Source: Gigantopelta aegis | Lineage: Eukaryota > Mollusca > Gastropoda > Neomphalida > Peltospiridae | DNA: 64,000 nt | Assembly (NCBI RefSeq): GCF_016097555.1 | Contig: NC_054712.1 | Span: forward strand, 41,329,562 to 41,393,561 | Direction of reading: 5' to 3' | Notes under the pieces: generated by a model | The model's database searches: none | Told to the model about the DNA's origin: nothing | The model's input: only the letters and a program-made list of their open reading frames with translations | In this document: positions 10,950-23,676 of the stretch, one piece after another | How the letters are laid out: every line of letters starts with the position of its first letter | Numbering within the stretch: the stretch's first letter is position 1 | Translations under genes and position numbers: made by a program

Positions 10950-11940
10950 AACGGTAAACACCGTAACATTTTGTTGTTATGATTGTGATCAAGTGTCTAA
11001 ATAACCATATGGTCGACATGAAATAGCATTAAAATATGCTTAGATATCGCTAACGAATATTCCTTTGCACAACTATTGTCTTAGCTCTTTAATTGTGTGA
11101 ACATGTAAATTGTATCCAACATTCTATGTGTTTGTGTCCCTTGTTAAAACAATGAATGAATGAATGAATGAATGAATGAATGTTTAATGACATCCCAGCA
11201 GAAAAATGCACATCGGCTATTGTGTGTTAAAACAACTGAAATATGTTCATGCAGTTTTGCTCTTCGGTGGACTACTAAAAAAGATGAATCAGTATATACT
11301 CATCAAAATTAAAATATTTCAGTTTTTATTGAACGGTAAAAAACAAAGTATGTCAACACCGTAACATGTTGTCATTGCGAAGTTCATAAAAATATGATGT
11401 TCCGTTAAATAGATACGAAATAACTTTGAAATGTGCAGAGGTGTCGTTAAATATTAATTGTGTATCCTATTGTCTTTGCCGTTGTAATTGGATGAACGTG
11501 TAATTATTAAAAACTTCTGATTTTTGTAGGAACTGGAAGATTTTTTTGTGCTCCCTTTAACATATAGCTCAAGTATTATTCTACTATTTTACAGTTTGAT
11601 AAGCATTCAGAATGATGAATCAATTAATGACCATAATATATAAAACATTTTAATATTTATTAATCGTAATTATAAATTTTGGTAAATATACGTCACAGTG
11701 AACAACCAACTTTTACAATACGTTTAAAACATATTCAGACTGCCTTATCCTCTTATAGCCATTCACTCCGTTTACTATACACCTACCACTCGCACATACC
11801 TATTCAATTACCCTATCACACACCTTTAACTTGCAACACTGAACACGCCGAGAACGAAATAAAGCGATACGTCATAACGATGAGGTATCGCTGCTGACAT
11901 AAGTCAGTTCACGTGACTCCTTTGAAGTCAACACCGTAAC
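10950..11940. repeat. Region of diverged direct repeats with CAACACCGTAAC words
   Basis: Two ~160-bp stretches (about 10950-11115 and 11350-11505) look like diverged copies. Both begin ACACCGTAACAT and later share CTATTGTCTT and TGAACRTGTAA. Further copies of the opening word are near 10617 and 11930. I cannot place the element. Confidence 0.4.
11151..11232 (-). mobile_element. LINE 3'-tail fragment with (CATT)n end
   Basis: On the minus strand it reads ACACAATAGCCGATGTGCAT, CTGGGATGTCATTAAACATT and then a CATT run. This is the same 3' terminus as at 13290-13374, so it is a severely 5'-truncated LINE copy or a related SINE. Confidence 0.6.
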
Positions 11941-12144
11941 AGCTTTTTTTTTGGGGGGTAAATTGTTACTATCCCATTGAACTGTCGTATTCAGAAAATT
12001 CATATTTTGTAAGAATAGGCACTATAGAATTACATGAATTCTCAAGAGTTTGGTCCATTGAAATCATCAAAGGAGAGAATATAAAACAAAATCTGACCTA
12101 AGATAACACGAGTGAGTACGAACGAGAGTCCAAGACAAGCAAGA

Positions 12145-12474
12145 AGGAAGAATGGAAATGTTTTATTTAACGACGCACTCAACACATTTTATTTACGGTT
12201 ATATGGCGTCGGATATATGGTTACGGATCACACAGATATTGAGAGAGGAAACCCGCTGTTGCCACTTCAAGGGCTACTCTTTTCGATTAGCAGCAAGGGA
12301 TCCTTTATATGTTCCATCCCACAGACAGGATAGTACATACCACGGCCTTTGATGTTCCAATTGTGGTGCACTGGCTGGAGCGAGAAATAGCCCAGTGGGC
12401 CCACTGACGGGGATCGATCCAAAACCGATCGCGCATCAAGCGAGCGCTTTACCACTGGGTTATGTCTTGCCCCA
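12145..12474 (-). mobile_element. Full-length SINE, head C, tail 1
   Basis: The tail AAATGTTTTATTTAACGACG is at the left and the head (GGGGATCGATCC, TTTACCACTGGGTTATGTC) at the right. A perfect 13-bp target-site duplication, AAGACAAGCAAGA, lies at 12132-12144 and 12475-12487. Confidence 0.92.
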
Positions 12475-12487
12475 AAGACAAGCAAGA

Positions 12488-13164
12488 TGATGAAAACCCT
12501 CATAAAAATGTTACTTTCCCGTATTAGGTATCAGTGGCATTATTTGTAACTCAAAGACAATGTTTTGTGGAATTTTGATTCACTGTCTTTGATTATTCAC
12601 CTATTACTTGAAATGTTTCGATGTCCCATTTGTATACGGTGTTGACCAATTAACAGGAAAATGTTGAGACAAAATAAAAAACCATATGTAAAGATCGCCG
12701 CTTGACCCTGAAAGGCATTCACCTGATCCCAAAAATAAAGCATCAAATTTTCAAAAACATTGGGCCAAATTTACGAAGTCTGTTTTTTATACACGCAGTT
12801 GTTTAAGCGTTGTAAATGTATGTAGTTACACGCGTGTAAGTCATAAAGAGGCTTTATAAATTCAGCCTTTTTTTTTTATCCCACTACCCTCTTTCGTTTC
12901 TGTCCATTGAATTCCATCTCATTTCTTCCCGATCTGGCAACTCCTCTTATCTTTCAACTTCTTTCGCTGTCCACCTCCACATCCCAGTCCTTGTGTCTCC
13001 AAGCGCGGCCAATTTTACAAGAGCTCTACATGCAAAGTGACACACTATTTGTGACACACTATTAGAATCCCCTGTGCGTGCTGTAACCTCACCGTGGTGC
13101 AGGGGTGTAACATTCTCTTTGAGAATGGCCAATACAGCACAAATCCCCTTGTTTTCTTCGAGAT
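12488..13164. other. Stretch leading into a LINE 3' end; possible decayed LINE body
   Basis: The right part (about 12890-13160) sits directly upstream of the LINE 3'UTR. The minus-strand frame at 12947-13168 has no recognisable domain, and I could not reconstruct a convincing LINE ORF end. The rest is AT-rich with no signal I recognise. Confidence 0.35.
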
Positions 13165-13374
13165 ACAATTAAAATTTTGAATAAAAGTCAGTATCTATCT
13201 GTGATATTTGTATTTTTGCACAATTGTTTACACTGAATATTTTTTTAAATCTTGGATTTTTGTATTGATGTTGATCACCACTTTATTTATTTGCATTACC
13301 ATAGTTTGACACCCAATAGCCGATGTATTTTTCGTGCTGGGGTGTAATTAAACATTCATTCATTCATTCACTAT
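13165..13374 (+). mobile_element. LINE 3'UTR and tail
   Basis: It includes GTATCTATCTGTGATATTTG, GTATTGATGTTGATCACCAC, TTTGACACCCAATAGCCGAT and GGTGTAATTAAACATTCATT with a CATT run. In reverse complement, 53200-53390 carries the same words in the same order downstream of a LINE ORF end, so both belong to one LINE family. Confidence 0.7.
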
Positions 13375-14278
13375 TAGAATGGCCCACTGGTACGTTCAGC
13401 TAGCCGATTGTCGCTAACGCTTGCTACACTGGTTTTCACGCTACCGAACGACCAATTTGGGAGCCAGTTAAAATTAGGTAGAGTAAGGTGTGGGACATTT
13501 CAGCTTTAACATCGATATGGGTGGTATTCCGCAGGTGCGAACACGCTTTGCATCGGCAGTTTCCGGAAAACGTAATGTAGAAAATGACGATTATTCACAC
13601 GAACCTACACAAGGCTGACTGACCCCCACCGGAGTGGATCACACTTTGGCCACCGTAAGTCTCGAAAATCACGCGAACTCGGAATAAAACTTTCCTAGCT
13701 CGGTATTCACGTGAACGCTACGCCTGTCTGCACCTTGGACTGTTGGCAGTTCCTCTATATCCGGTTTCATTGCAGGATGAGTGTGTATCAGTCTATTGTG
13801 TCATATCCACTGTTCGAACAAGCTCTGGCTTCCTGTATAGCTTATGTTCTGTTCTGACCGGAATCGTGAAAGCTTACCGTCGTAAATTAACGACTGTCAC
13901 TGCACGAATACAGCTCAAAACATCGTGCTAGAAAATTACTTGCGAATCACTGATTTACCCAATACAAGTTCGTCGCTTTACTTTGAACACGTGCATAGTA
14001 TTCTTTAGTAAACTGTGTAAGACTATGTTGTAACAAGGTTTGTTACGGGGTGGTAGCAATTTTACATTATTTAACCCCCTCCCCACAAAAAAACAAAACA
14101 AACAACAACACACAAACAAAACAACAAAAATAAACAAACAAAACGTAGGGCCGCAATACAAAAAAAGTTAGCTATTTTGTCCCGGGTCAGGCCATTGGCT
14201 ATCCAGAGACCGGACCCGGGACAGACATGCTCGAAACTCCAGTGGTATATGAGCATGTTAATACATACTGGCTTGGCT
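13375..14278. other. Mixed-composition unique stretch; no gene proven
   Basis: About 13385-13930 is higher in GC and sequence complexity than its surroundings and free of recognised repeats. An A-rich, low-complexity part follows (14080-14135). A 62-codon plus frame (13743-13931) has no domain. It could contain conserved noncoding sequence or an exon that cannot be recognised here. Confidence 0.35.
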
Positions 14279-14484
14279 TTTTTAACGACACCACTAGAGC
14301 ACATCGGCTATTGGGTGTGAAACATTTGGTAATTTTAACATATAATCTTAGACCGGAAACCCGCTACATTGTTTTGTTAGTAGCAAGGAATCCTTTACAT
14401 GCACCATCCCACAGACAGGACAGCACATAGCCTTTGATATACCAGTCGTGGTGCACTGGCTAGAACGAGAAATAGCTCAATGTG
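14279..14484 (-). mobile_element. Truncated SINE, tail 2
   Basis: On the minus strand the core (ACCACGACTGGTATATCAAA, GTCCTGTCTGTGGGATGGTG) runs into tail 2 (CACCCAATAGCCGATGTGCT, CTAGTGGTGTCGTTAAAAAA). The head is lost. Confidence 0.8.
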
Positions 14485-15498
14485 CGGGCGGCAATTAATG
14501 TATAGGATACGTCGCCGGTTCTCGCTAACGTGCTGGGCGCAATGAACTGATCTCTCGCAACTATACGATATCGCAGGGCAAGACAAAATGACTTGCGAGG
14601 ACGATGCGAAGAGAGCTGAATAATTATTAATTGGACCCTGACTGGTTGATGACTTCGTATCGTCTATAATCGTATCGCACGTATTAATCACACGTTACGA
14701 TTCCTTTGGACATCGTATAAAAGTATCAAGCCGTATCGTAGAAAATACGCACCTTCTCAGGACAACTTATTGTGAGAATCTTTCCACTCAACAGAACGTA
14801 GGGTTTTGGATGTAATAAGTTCAATGTGTAATAGTTGCAATTGCTAGATCTTGATAAGTTTACGTGTATGTATTTATTTATTATAAATAACAACAAATAA
14901 TCGACTCCACTCATAATCTTCAAAATTGTATCAGAAATGTGTTTGCACGCCGTGTAAATATCTTCGCGTTCAGTATCACTATTTTCCTGTCTTAAATCTC
15001 AAGAAATCATTGAATTAACCAAATATGAGAAATTGATTGTCAGGAGCTAGCTGGAGCATCAGCGACAGATGAGTTGAACAAAGACAGAAAGCTTCACGGC
15101 AACATCCGCTTGACATGACGTAATAATGTTACGAAGTATTCGCCTGAAACAAACGAAGCCAGTTCTGTCGGACGTACTCTGGAGATTATCCGATAAAAAA
15201 CATTTCTACTATTAAACTGAATTACTTCGCAGTAATTTTATTGGGTATGTAGTTGAAGGTATAAAGTTTATATTTTAAACGTTAATTTTGAAAAATGACG
15301 TGAAATAACTTTGAAACAGCATCTTTAACATCACCGGAGACCAATCGAATTTAAAGTCTCATCGATACAATGCACAAGCAATGTTTGGGAAGCTATGAGA
15401 CATATTTCTGTAGCATCTTCGAAAAAGTGTGAAAATTTCCCTATTAAGTTCATCGAAACCTATACCGTAGTCTGATATAGTATTACAAAAAAAATAGT
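14485..15498. other. Stretch without recognised gene
   Basis: No repeat family, tRNA-like head or long open frame stands out. The 98-codon minus frame at 14395-14691 starts inside the neighbouring SINE. Composition is AT-rich except for 14490-14600. Confidence 0.4.
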
Positions 15499-16780
15499 GC
15501 ACGCGTATCTGTGTACTTCACACCTATGTCAGTACTAAATACGACACTGCACGTGTATCTGTGTACTTCACACCTATGTTAGTACTAAATACGACACTGC
15601 ACGTGTATCTGTGTACTAAATACGACACTGCACGTGTATATGTGTACTTCACACCTATGTTAGTACTAAATACGACACTGCACGTGTATCTGTGTACTTC
15701 ACACCTATGTTAGTACTAAATACGACACTGCACGTGTATCTGTGTACTTCACCTATGTCAATACGACAGTGCACGTGTATCTGTGTACTTCACACCTATG
15801 TTAGTACTAAATACGACACTGCACGTGTATCTGTGTACTTCACCTATGTGAATACGACAGTGCACGTGTATCTGTGTACTTCACACCTATGTTAGTACTA
15901 AATACGACACTGCACGTGTATCTGTGTACTTCACCTATGTTAATACGACACTGCACGTGTATCTGTGTACTTCACACCTATGTGTGTACTAAATACGACA
16001 CTGCACGTGTATCTGTGTACTTCACCTATGTCAATACGACAGTGCACGTGTATCTGTGTACTTCACACCTATGTTAGTACTAAATACGACACTGCACGTG
16101 CATGGGCGGATCCAAGGGGGGGGACCAGGGGGACGCGTCCCCCCCAAAAATTGTTCAAGTGCCCTCAAAATGTCCAAGTGCCCTTTTTGTTTGTAGAATT
16201 TTTTTTTTTTTAAGTAAACAATAATTATATTGTAGATAAATGAAATCAAGATTTTCGTGTACATGCGCAAGCTTGCAGATATGTGTCTGTGTTATTGAGT
16301 CTCAATGGGGCCCCATTGAGGTTCTAACGCGAGTGACGCCAATTTACTTCATTATTGCTAGTATATTATGACGTAGAACTGTAGGAATTCATATTAATTG
16401 TAAATATCAAAACTTGTAGTAAGGTGCCCTTTTGACGAGTCAATGTGCCCTTCTTTTTTGGTCCCCCCCTAAAAATATTTCCTGGATCCGCCCATGACGT
16501 GTATCTGTGTACTTCACACCTATGTTAGTACTAAATACGACACTGCACGTGTATCTGTGTACTTCACCTATGTCAATACGACAGTGCACGTGTATCTGTG
16601 TACTTCACACCTATGTTAGTACTAAATACGACACTGCACGTGTATCTGTGTACTTCACCTATGTTAATACGACACTGCACGTGTATCTGTGTACTTCACA
16701 CCTATGTTTGTACTAAATACGACAGTGCACGTGTATCTGTGTACTTCACACCTATGTTTGTACTAAATACGACACTGCAC
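15499..16780. repeat. Satellite of alternating 50- and 41-bp units, interrupted by a MITE
   Basis: The 50-bp unit holds GTGTACTTCACACCTATGTT, AGTACTAAATACGACACTG and CACGTGTATCT. A 41-bp variant lacks the AGTACTA part. In much of the array they alternate, so the true period is 91 bp. The array is split at 16101-16496 by an inserted MITE. Frames such as 15692-15895 and 15874-16077 exist only because two units happen to stay open. Confidence 0.93.
16101..16496. mobile_element. 396-bp MITE-like element inside the satellite
   Basis: The terminal inverted repeats are CATGGGCGGATCCA, identical at both ends for 14 bp. The flanking pentamer ACGTG (16096-16100 and 16497-16501) is present once in an uninterrupted satellite unit, which makes it a 5-bp target-site duplication. 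The interior has G/C-run hairpin ends, GTGCCCT words and no ORF. The superfamily is uncertain. Confidence 0.88.
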
Positions 16781-17508
16781 CAATCTTATGATGTGCACTG
16801 CGCGACTCGCGTGTTCGCGGACAAGTTAAGCCGATCTCGGGATATCGGCTTATTGGGTAGTTCTCATTTAACCTCGACTTTTCACTAATTGGTTTTTCAT
16901 CACCAGAACAAACACAAAATATAGTACTTGTCTTATTATGGACACATAACATTATATTAAAAGCTGCATTACACCGAATAATAATTATTAGAACCACTGC
17001 TGATAATTTTTTAATAACGCTTTTAATAATATTTTGTATGATATTTAGTAACACAGTGTCAGTTGGCAGGATTTGAACTTACTGCACTGACTTGCATGAC
17101 TCACAGGACATGTGTCAGTCCAGGGACCAACTTTTCTAAACGACGTGAGCCCCGTTTACACGTAAACATAAATCTCCGACTGGAACACCATTTCTGTCAG
17201 TACGATTAGTAGGCCTATAAATAAGACATTTTGAAAGACATGTAAATCATGTTGTCTCCTCCTTCCTGTAGTTTGTCTTTCGTAAAACTTTAAACTTTTA
17301 TGTGAAATAAATTTCAAAATAGTCAAACCCTCCCCACTCCCTCAGGTGTCAAACGACTAACCGTATAGGTAAACGTGTTGGCCCGAATTTCTTATTCACC
17401 TACGCACCTGTAACTTGATTATATTTACGATGCTTAAACACCTGCGTTTAACTGAAACAGGCTTCGATAATTCGACCCACGATATTTTGTGAAATTCGCC
17501 CCTGGACG
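16781..17508. other. AT-rich stretch; no gene seen
   Basis: No recognised repeats. CCGATCTCGGGATATCGGC near 16830-16848 is a short, imperfect dyad. The minus-strand 100-codon frame (16752-17054) has no domain. Confidence 0.4.
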
Positions 17509-17655
17509 TTAAAGGGCCATTCCTGAGTTTGCTGCATTGTAAGATGTGTCCAACTAATACAATATTTCTACGATTAAACTTTCATATTAAACATATTTTC
17601 TTGTTTAGAATATCAGTGTCTGTATATTCAATGTGTTTCTGGTTGTCTTAATATT
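17509..17655 (+). mobile_element. Left arm of TTAA MITE family 1
   Basis: It begins TTAAAGGGCCATTCCTGAGT and continues with the left-arm internal words CTACGATTAAACTTTCATAT, TTTCTTGTTTAGAATATCAG and TTCAATGTGTTTCTGGT. The right arm is absent, so the copy is half an element. Confidence 0.8.
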
Positions 17656-18465
17656 GGACCATTGGACCATCTACATATATGGAAGCCGTGTTGATCGTAG
17701 TTAGATACGAGTGATGTCAAAATTCTCGATTCGAAAGTGATGTTTATAAAACCGTGTGTCAAATGACAATTAACACATTTCAAGAATGTTATGTTTCATC
17801 CTCTATTATTTTCCTTTCTTTTCTTTTTCTTTGCTGTATTTTATTATTATACCCTCCTTCACCCCCCCCCCCCCCCCCCCCCCCCCCCGGAAATGGGAAT
17901 ATTTTTTTTTCTTCTTTTTTTCCCCATTGCAATCTGCAAAGGTTTCAACCTGTAGCGTGTATTGCAGAACTAACTTAAACTATATGAATTTATTCAAGTG
18001 TTTTCCTATTATCAACCCGTAAATTAATCAAGGTGGTGTTATTTCTATTTCTTACTGCGCCGAGCCCGGCCCGTGGTCAGGGGTAATCAGATCGCACCCA
18101 GTTGGCCCGACCATTATGTTTACACCACAGCGCCACCTGGTATTGTTATTGTCTCGTCCCCGCTACACTGGTTCTAGGTGGGATTGCTGCGATTATTCCG
18201 ATACTTGGTAACAACCACGTAAATGGTGCTCTTCAGGTGCTCGGTGTAATTAGTGCAGTTTTCGTGCGGTCCCGCTCTACTTCGCCGTTATTCCGGCGAG
18301 GCTGGGGTCACTGGGTGCAAACAGCCCCCATAAAACATGCACTAGTAAGCGTGGAATGTCGAGATACACCTTGTTCTTCCCCGGGCTTAGCTTTTCGTTG
18401 TTGATAATGAATTTTTAAAACCTCATTAACACCTAAGGTTACAACACAGCGGCAATACAAGTCAA
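17656..18465. other. Unique stretch with 27-nt poly-C and a GC-richer block
   Basis: The C run is at 17862-17888. About 18055-18405 is GC-richer with several CpGs and a 100-codon plus frame (18102-18404) with a Leu/Ile/Val-rich middle. I recognise no domain and would not call it a gene. It is a possible regulatory or exonic island. Confidence 0.35.
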
Positions 18466-18645
18466 TTTTTATTTTATTTAACGACAGTACTAGAGTACAT
18501 TGATTAATTAATCACTGGCGGTCAAACACTTCATAATTTTATGGCTGGGTTTTCAGTTTTAGTTTATTTTGTTTAACGACTGCGCTAGAGTACATTAATT
18601 AATTAATTAATTAATCATCGGCTAAAGATGGTCAAAACTTTTATT
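18466..18645 (-). mobile_element. Two SINE tail 2 remnants in tandem
   Basis: Two minus-strand tail pieces (18466-18545 and 18554-18641) each start TTATTTAACGAC or TTGTTTAACGAC and carry a TACTAGAGTACATT-like word. The second has an expanded ATTA run. Neither has a core or a head. Confidence 0.65.
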
Positions 18646-19146
18646 ACTTTAATGCTTTCTTCAGCGGTTATAATTTTGAACGCCTACACACGAGCTTTAT
18701 TGAATACTTCTGTAAATGAACTGTAAATGGTAATTGTAGACGTATTCTGTGAGAACATTCAAATTTTAATTACTTTGAACAGGTGGCAGAATATAAAACC
18801 AATAAATGACACGTGAAAGTGAATTTAATTTACATTTGTGCATAATACACGAATCCGTTTTCAGAATTTAATTTTACAACTCTGTCTTTGTCTGTCTGTC
18901 TGTCTTTCTGTCTGTCTGTGTCTGTTTGTCTGTATCTCCAAAATTCATCTACAATATTTCACAAAATATTAATATATAAATAAATGATAATATTGCATTA
19001 TTAGCTTTTCCTTCCATTTTAAAATAGCAACATAATGGATTTCTAAAATTACATAAATAATTTAAACGTACTTTATGCAGAATTATTTTTAAATTAGACC
19101 CGATTTTAGTGATAAAATATGTTTTCTTGGTTTTTGTTTTTTTTCG

Positions 19147-19830
19147 TTAAAGGCACTGTTCCGAGTTTGTTACTATTGTTAAGATGTTGCCGACTAACAG
19201 AGACGTTTTAATGACTAAAGTGACATAGTAAAAAAACGTTTTACTGCATAAAATATCAGTGGCTGTTTTTATGCCCTGATATATATTTTTCGTAGGTGCG
19301 ACATTATTGTTAGACTAAATTCAGTTTGGGGAACTTACAAACATCAGAACGACCAGAATCACATTGAATATACAGACACTGACATATTTAAACAACAAAC
19401 TGTATTTAGTCGGGGGCGAGATTTAGCTCAGTCGGTTGAGTGCTCGCTTGAGGTGCTTGCGTCGTAGGATCGAACCACCTCGGTGGATCCATTCAGCTCA
19501 CTGGGGTTTTTCTCGTTCCAACCAGTGCACCACAACTGGACAAATACCGTGGTATGTGTTTTCCTGTCTGTGGGGAAAGTGCATATAAAAGATCCCTTCC
19601 TGCATTAGAAAAAAATGTAGCGGGTTTCCTCTAATGACTACAAGTCAGAATTACCAAATGTTTGACATCCAATAGCCGATGATTAATGAATCGATGTGCT
19701 CTAGTGGTGTCGTTAAATAAAACAAACTGCTTCTCTTTTTTTTGTATTTAGCATGTAACTTTTGTGGTTAAACTATTTTAATAGTCGGAAACTTCTTACA
19801 GTGACAAGCAAATTCAGGACAGTCCCTTTT
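19147..19830. mobile_element. Diverged TTAA MITE family 1, split by a SINE
   Basis: The left end TTAAAGGCACTGTTCCGAGT and right end AAATTCAGGACAGTCCCTTT match the family termini loosely. Interior words (AGTTTGGGGAACTTACAAAC, TTGAATATACAGACACTGAC) match the complete copies. The SINE at 19410-19742 interrupts it. Confidence 0.75.
19410..19742 (+). mobile_element. Full-length SINE, head A, tail 2, nested in a MITE
   Basis: The head is GATTTAGCTCAGTCGGTTGA with B box GATCGAACC. The core and tail 2 are complete. TGTATTTAG flanks both sides (19401-19409 and 19743-19751). This is the best reference copy of the type A family in the window. Confidence 0.9.
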
Positions 19831-20096
19831 ATGTGTGTGGGGGTGGTGGGGTGGCGATGGGGTATGGTGAGTTGTTCTTTAAGGTGCTGCTGCTGATCAT
19901 CATAATAATGACGACGACGATGTTTTCTGTGGTTGTTTTCGCCTTTCATTGTTTTATTATCTTCTAGGTAATTCTCTCCAGTGTTGCGTTCGAGATCTTA
20001 TTCACATCTAGATTATGTATATTTAGTCACGCCGTCTATAGAAACCTTTCTGACACTTGGGCACGTAAAGGTGGTTTGGCAACAGGTACATTCGAT

Positions 20097-20120
20097 GGGG
20101 GGGGGGGGGGGGGGGGGGGG
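20097..20120. repeat. 24-nt poly-G tract
   Basis: An uninterrupted G run that may form a G-quadruplex or simply reflect replication slippage. Confidence 0.9.
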
Positions 20121-20330
20121 TAGTGAGAATTCGTGGCATTAACCGCACACCTGTGTCTCGTATTAAGCTTGGAATGTGTCAAAGAAACGTGCCAAGTATT
20201 CCTGTACAATCTGATAACCGAACAAATGATCTGTACGAAAAGAGAAAAAAACACCCGCTCGCCATGAAGATAACACTGACTGGAAATCCATATTGGTTGA
20301 TTGGTGTGACAGAGAGTGGAAAGGGGAGTT

Positions 20331-23300
20331 TATCTCTACACGAAACACCAGCACCATTTAAACAACGGCTATATCTACACGAAACACCAGCACCCTTTAA
20401 ACCACGGCTACTTCTACACGAAACACCAACACCTTTAAACCACGGCTACTTCTACACGAAACACCAGCCTCCCTTAAACCACGGCTACTTCTACACGAAA
20501 CACCAGCACCCTTTAAACCATGGCTACTTCTACACGAAACACCAGCCTCCCTTAAACCACGGCTACTTCTACACGAAACACCAGCACCCTTTAAACCACG
20601 GCTACTTCTACACGAAACGCCAACACCCTTTAAACCACGGCTACTTCTACATGAAACACCAGCACCCTTTAAACCACGGCTACTTCTACACGAAACACCA
20701 ACACCCTTTAAACCACGGCTACTTCTACACGAAACACCAGCACCCTTTAAACCACGGCTACTTCTACACGAAACACCAACACCCTTTAAACCACGGCTAC
20801 TTCTACATGAAACACCAGCACCCTTTAAACCATGGCTACTTCTACACGAAACACCAACACCCTTTAAACCACGGCTACTTCTACATGAAACACCAGCACC
20901 CTTTAAACCACGGCTACTTCTACATGAAACACCAACACCTTTAAACCACGGCTACTTCTACACGAAACACCAGCACCATTTAAACCACGGCTACTTCTAC
21001 ACGAAACACCAACACCCTTTAAACCATGGCTACTTCTACACGAAACACCAACACCCTTTAAACCACGGCTACTTCTACACGAAACACCAACACCCTTTAA
21101 ACCACGGCTACTTCTACATGAAACACCAGCACCCTTTAAACCACGGCTACTTCTACACGAAACACGAGCACCCTTTAAACCACTGCTACTTCTACACGAA
21201 ACACCAGCACCCTTTAAACCACGGCTACTTCTACACGAAACACCAACACCCTTTAACCCACGGCCACTTCTACACGAAACACCAACACCCTTTAAACCAC
21301 GGCTACTTCTACACGAAACACCAGCACCCTTTAAACCACGGCTACTTCTACACGAAACACCAGCACCCTTTAAACCACGGCTACTTCTACACGAAACACC
21401 AACACCCTTTAAACCACGGCTACTTCTACATGAAACACCAGCACCCTTTAAAACACGGCTACTTCTACACGAAACATCAGCACCCTTTAAACCACGGCTA
21501 TTTCTACACGAAACACCAGCCTCCCTTTAAACCACGGCTACTTCTACACGAAACACCAGCACCCTTTAAACCATGGCTACTTCTACACGAAACACCAGCC
21601 TCCTTTAAACCATGGCTACTTCTACACGAAACACCAGCCTCCCTTAAACCACGGCTACTTCTACATGAAACACCAGCACCCTTTAAACCACGGCTACTTC
21701 TACACGAAACACCAGCACCCTTTAAACCACGGCTACTTCTACATGAAACACCAACACCTTTAAACCACGGCTACTTCTACACGAAACACCAGCACCCTTT
21801 AAACCACGGCTACTTCTACACGAAACACCAGCACCCTTTAAACCACGGCTACTTCTACACGAAACACCAGCACCCTTTAAACCACGGCTACTTCTACACG
21901 AAACACCAACACCCTTTAACCCACGGCCACTTCTACACGAAACACCAACACCCTTTAAACCACGGCCACTTCTACACGAAACACCAACACCCTTTAAACC
22001 ACGGCTACTTCTACATGAAACACCAGCACCCTTTAAACCACGGCTACTTCTACACGAAACGCCAACACCCTTTAAACCACGGCTACTTCTACATGAAACA
22101 CCAGCACCCTTTAAACCACGGCTACTTCTACATGAAACACCAACACCTTTAAACCACGGCTACTTCTACACGAAACACCAGCACCATTTAAACCACGGCT
22201 ACTTCTACACGAAACACCAACACCCTTTAAACCATGGCTACTTCTACACGAAACACCAACACCCTTTAAACCACGGCTACTTCTACACGAAACACCAACA
22301 CCCTTTAAACCACGGCTACTTCTACATGAAACACCAGCACCCTTTAAATCACGGCTACTTCTACACGAAACACGAGCACCCTTTAAACCACTGCTACTTC
22401 TACACGAAACACCAGCACCCTTTAAACCACGGCTACTTCTACACGAAACACCAACACCCTTTAACCCACGGCCACTTCTACACGAAACACCAACACCCTT
22501 TAAACCACGGCTACTTCTACACGAAACACCAGCACCCTTTAAACCACGGCTACTTCTACACGAAACACCAGCACCCTTTAAACCACGGCTACTTCTACAC
22601 GAAACACCAACACCCTTTAAACCACGGCTACTTCTACATGAAACACCAGCACCCTTTAAAACACGGCTACTTCTACACGAAACATCAGCACCCTTTAAAC
22701 CACGGCTATTTCTACACGAAACACCAGCCTCCCTTTAAACCACGGCTACTTCTACACGAAACACCAGCACCCTTTAAACCATGGCTACTTCTACACGAAA
22801 CACCAGCCTCCCTTAAACCACGGCTACTTCTACATGAAACACCAGCACCCTTTAAACCACGGCTACTTCTACACGAAACACCAGCACCCTTTAAACCACG
22901 GCTACTTCTACATGAAACACCAACACCTTTAAACCACGGCTACTTCTACACGAAACACCAGCACCCTTTAAACCACGGCTACTTCTACACGAAACACCAG
23001 CACCCTTTAAACCACGGCTACTTCTACACGAAACACCAACACCCTTTAAACCATGGCTACTTCTACACGAAACACCAACACCCTTTAAACCACGGCTACT
23101 TCTACACGAAACACCAGCACCCTTTAAACCACGGCTACTTCTACACGAAACACCAGCACCCTTTAAACCACGGCTACTTCTACACGAAACACCAGCACCC
23201 TTTAAACCACGGCTACTTCTACACGAAACACCAACACCCTTTAACCCACGGCCACTTCTACACGAAACACCAACACCCTTTAAACCACGGCTACTTCTAC

Positions 23301-23676
23301 ACGAAACACCAGCACCCTTTAAACCACGGCTACTTCTACACGAAACACCAGCACCCTTTAAACCACGGCTACTTATACACGAAACACCAGCACCCTTTAA
23401 AACACGGCTACTTCTACACGAAACATCAGCACCCTTTAAACCACGGCTATTTCTACACGAAACACCAGCCTCCCTTTAAACCACGGCTACTTCTACACGA
23501 AACATCAGCACCCTTTAAACCACGGCTACTTCTACATGAAACACCAACACCCTTTAAACCACGGCTACTTCTACACGAAACACCAGCACCCTTTAAACCA
23601 CGGCTACTTCTACACGAAACATCAGCACCCTTTAAACCACGGCTACTTCTACACGAAACACCAGCCTCCCTTAAAC

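Noticed and set aside
18102..18404. 100-codon frame in a GC-richer block as a gene
   Set aside because: No domain, no splice evidence and no homology known to me. Retained only as a possible regulatory island.
19413..19490. tRNA genes at heads with A and B boxes
   Set aside because: These are fused to SINE cores and tails, recur dozens of times, and have mutated stems.
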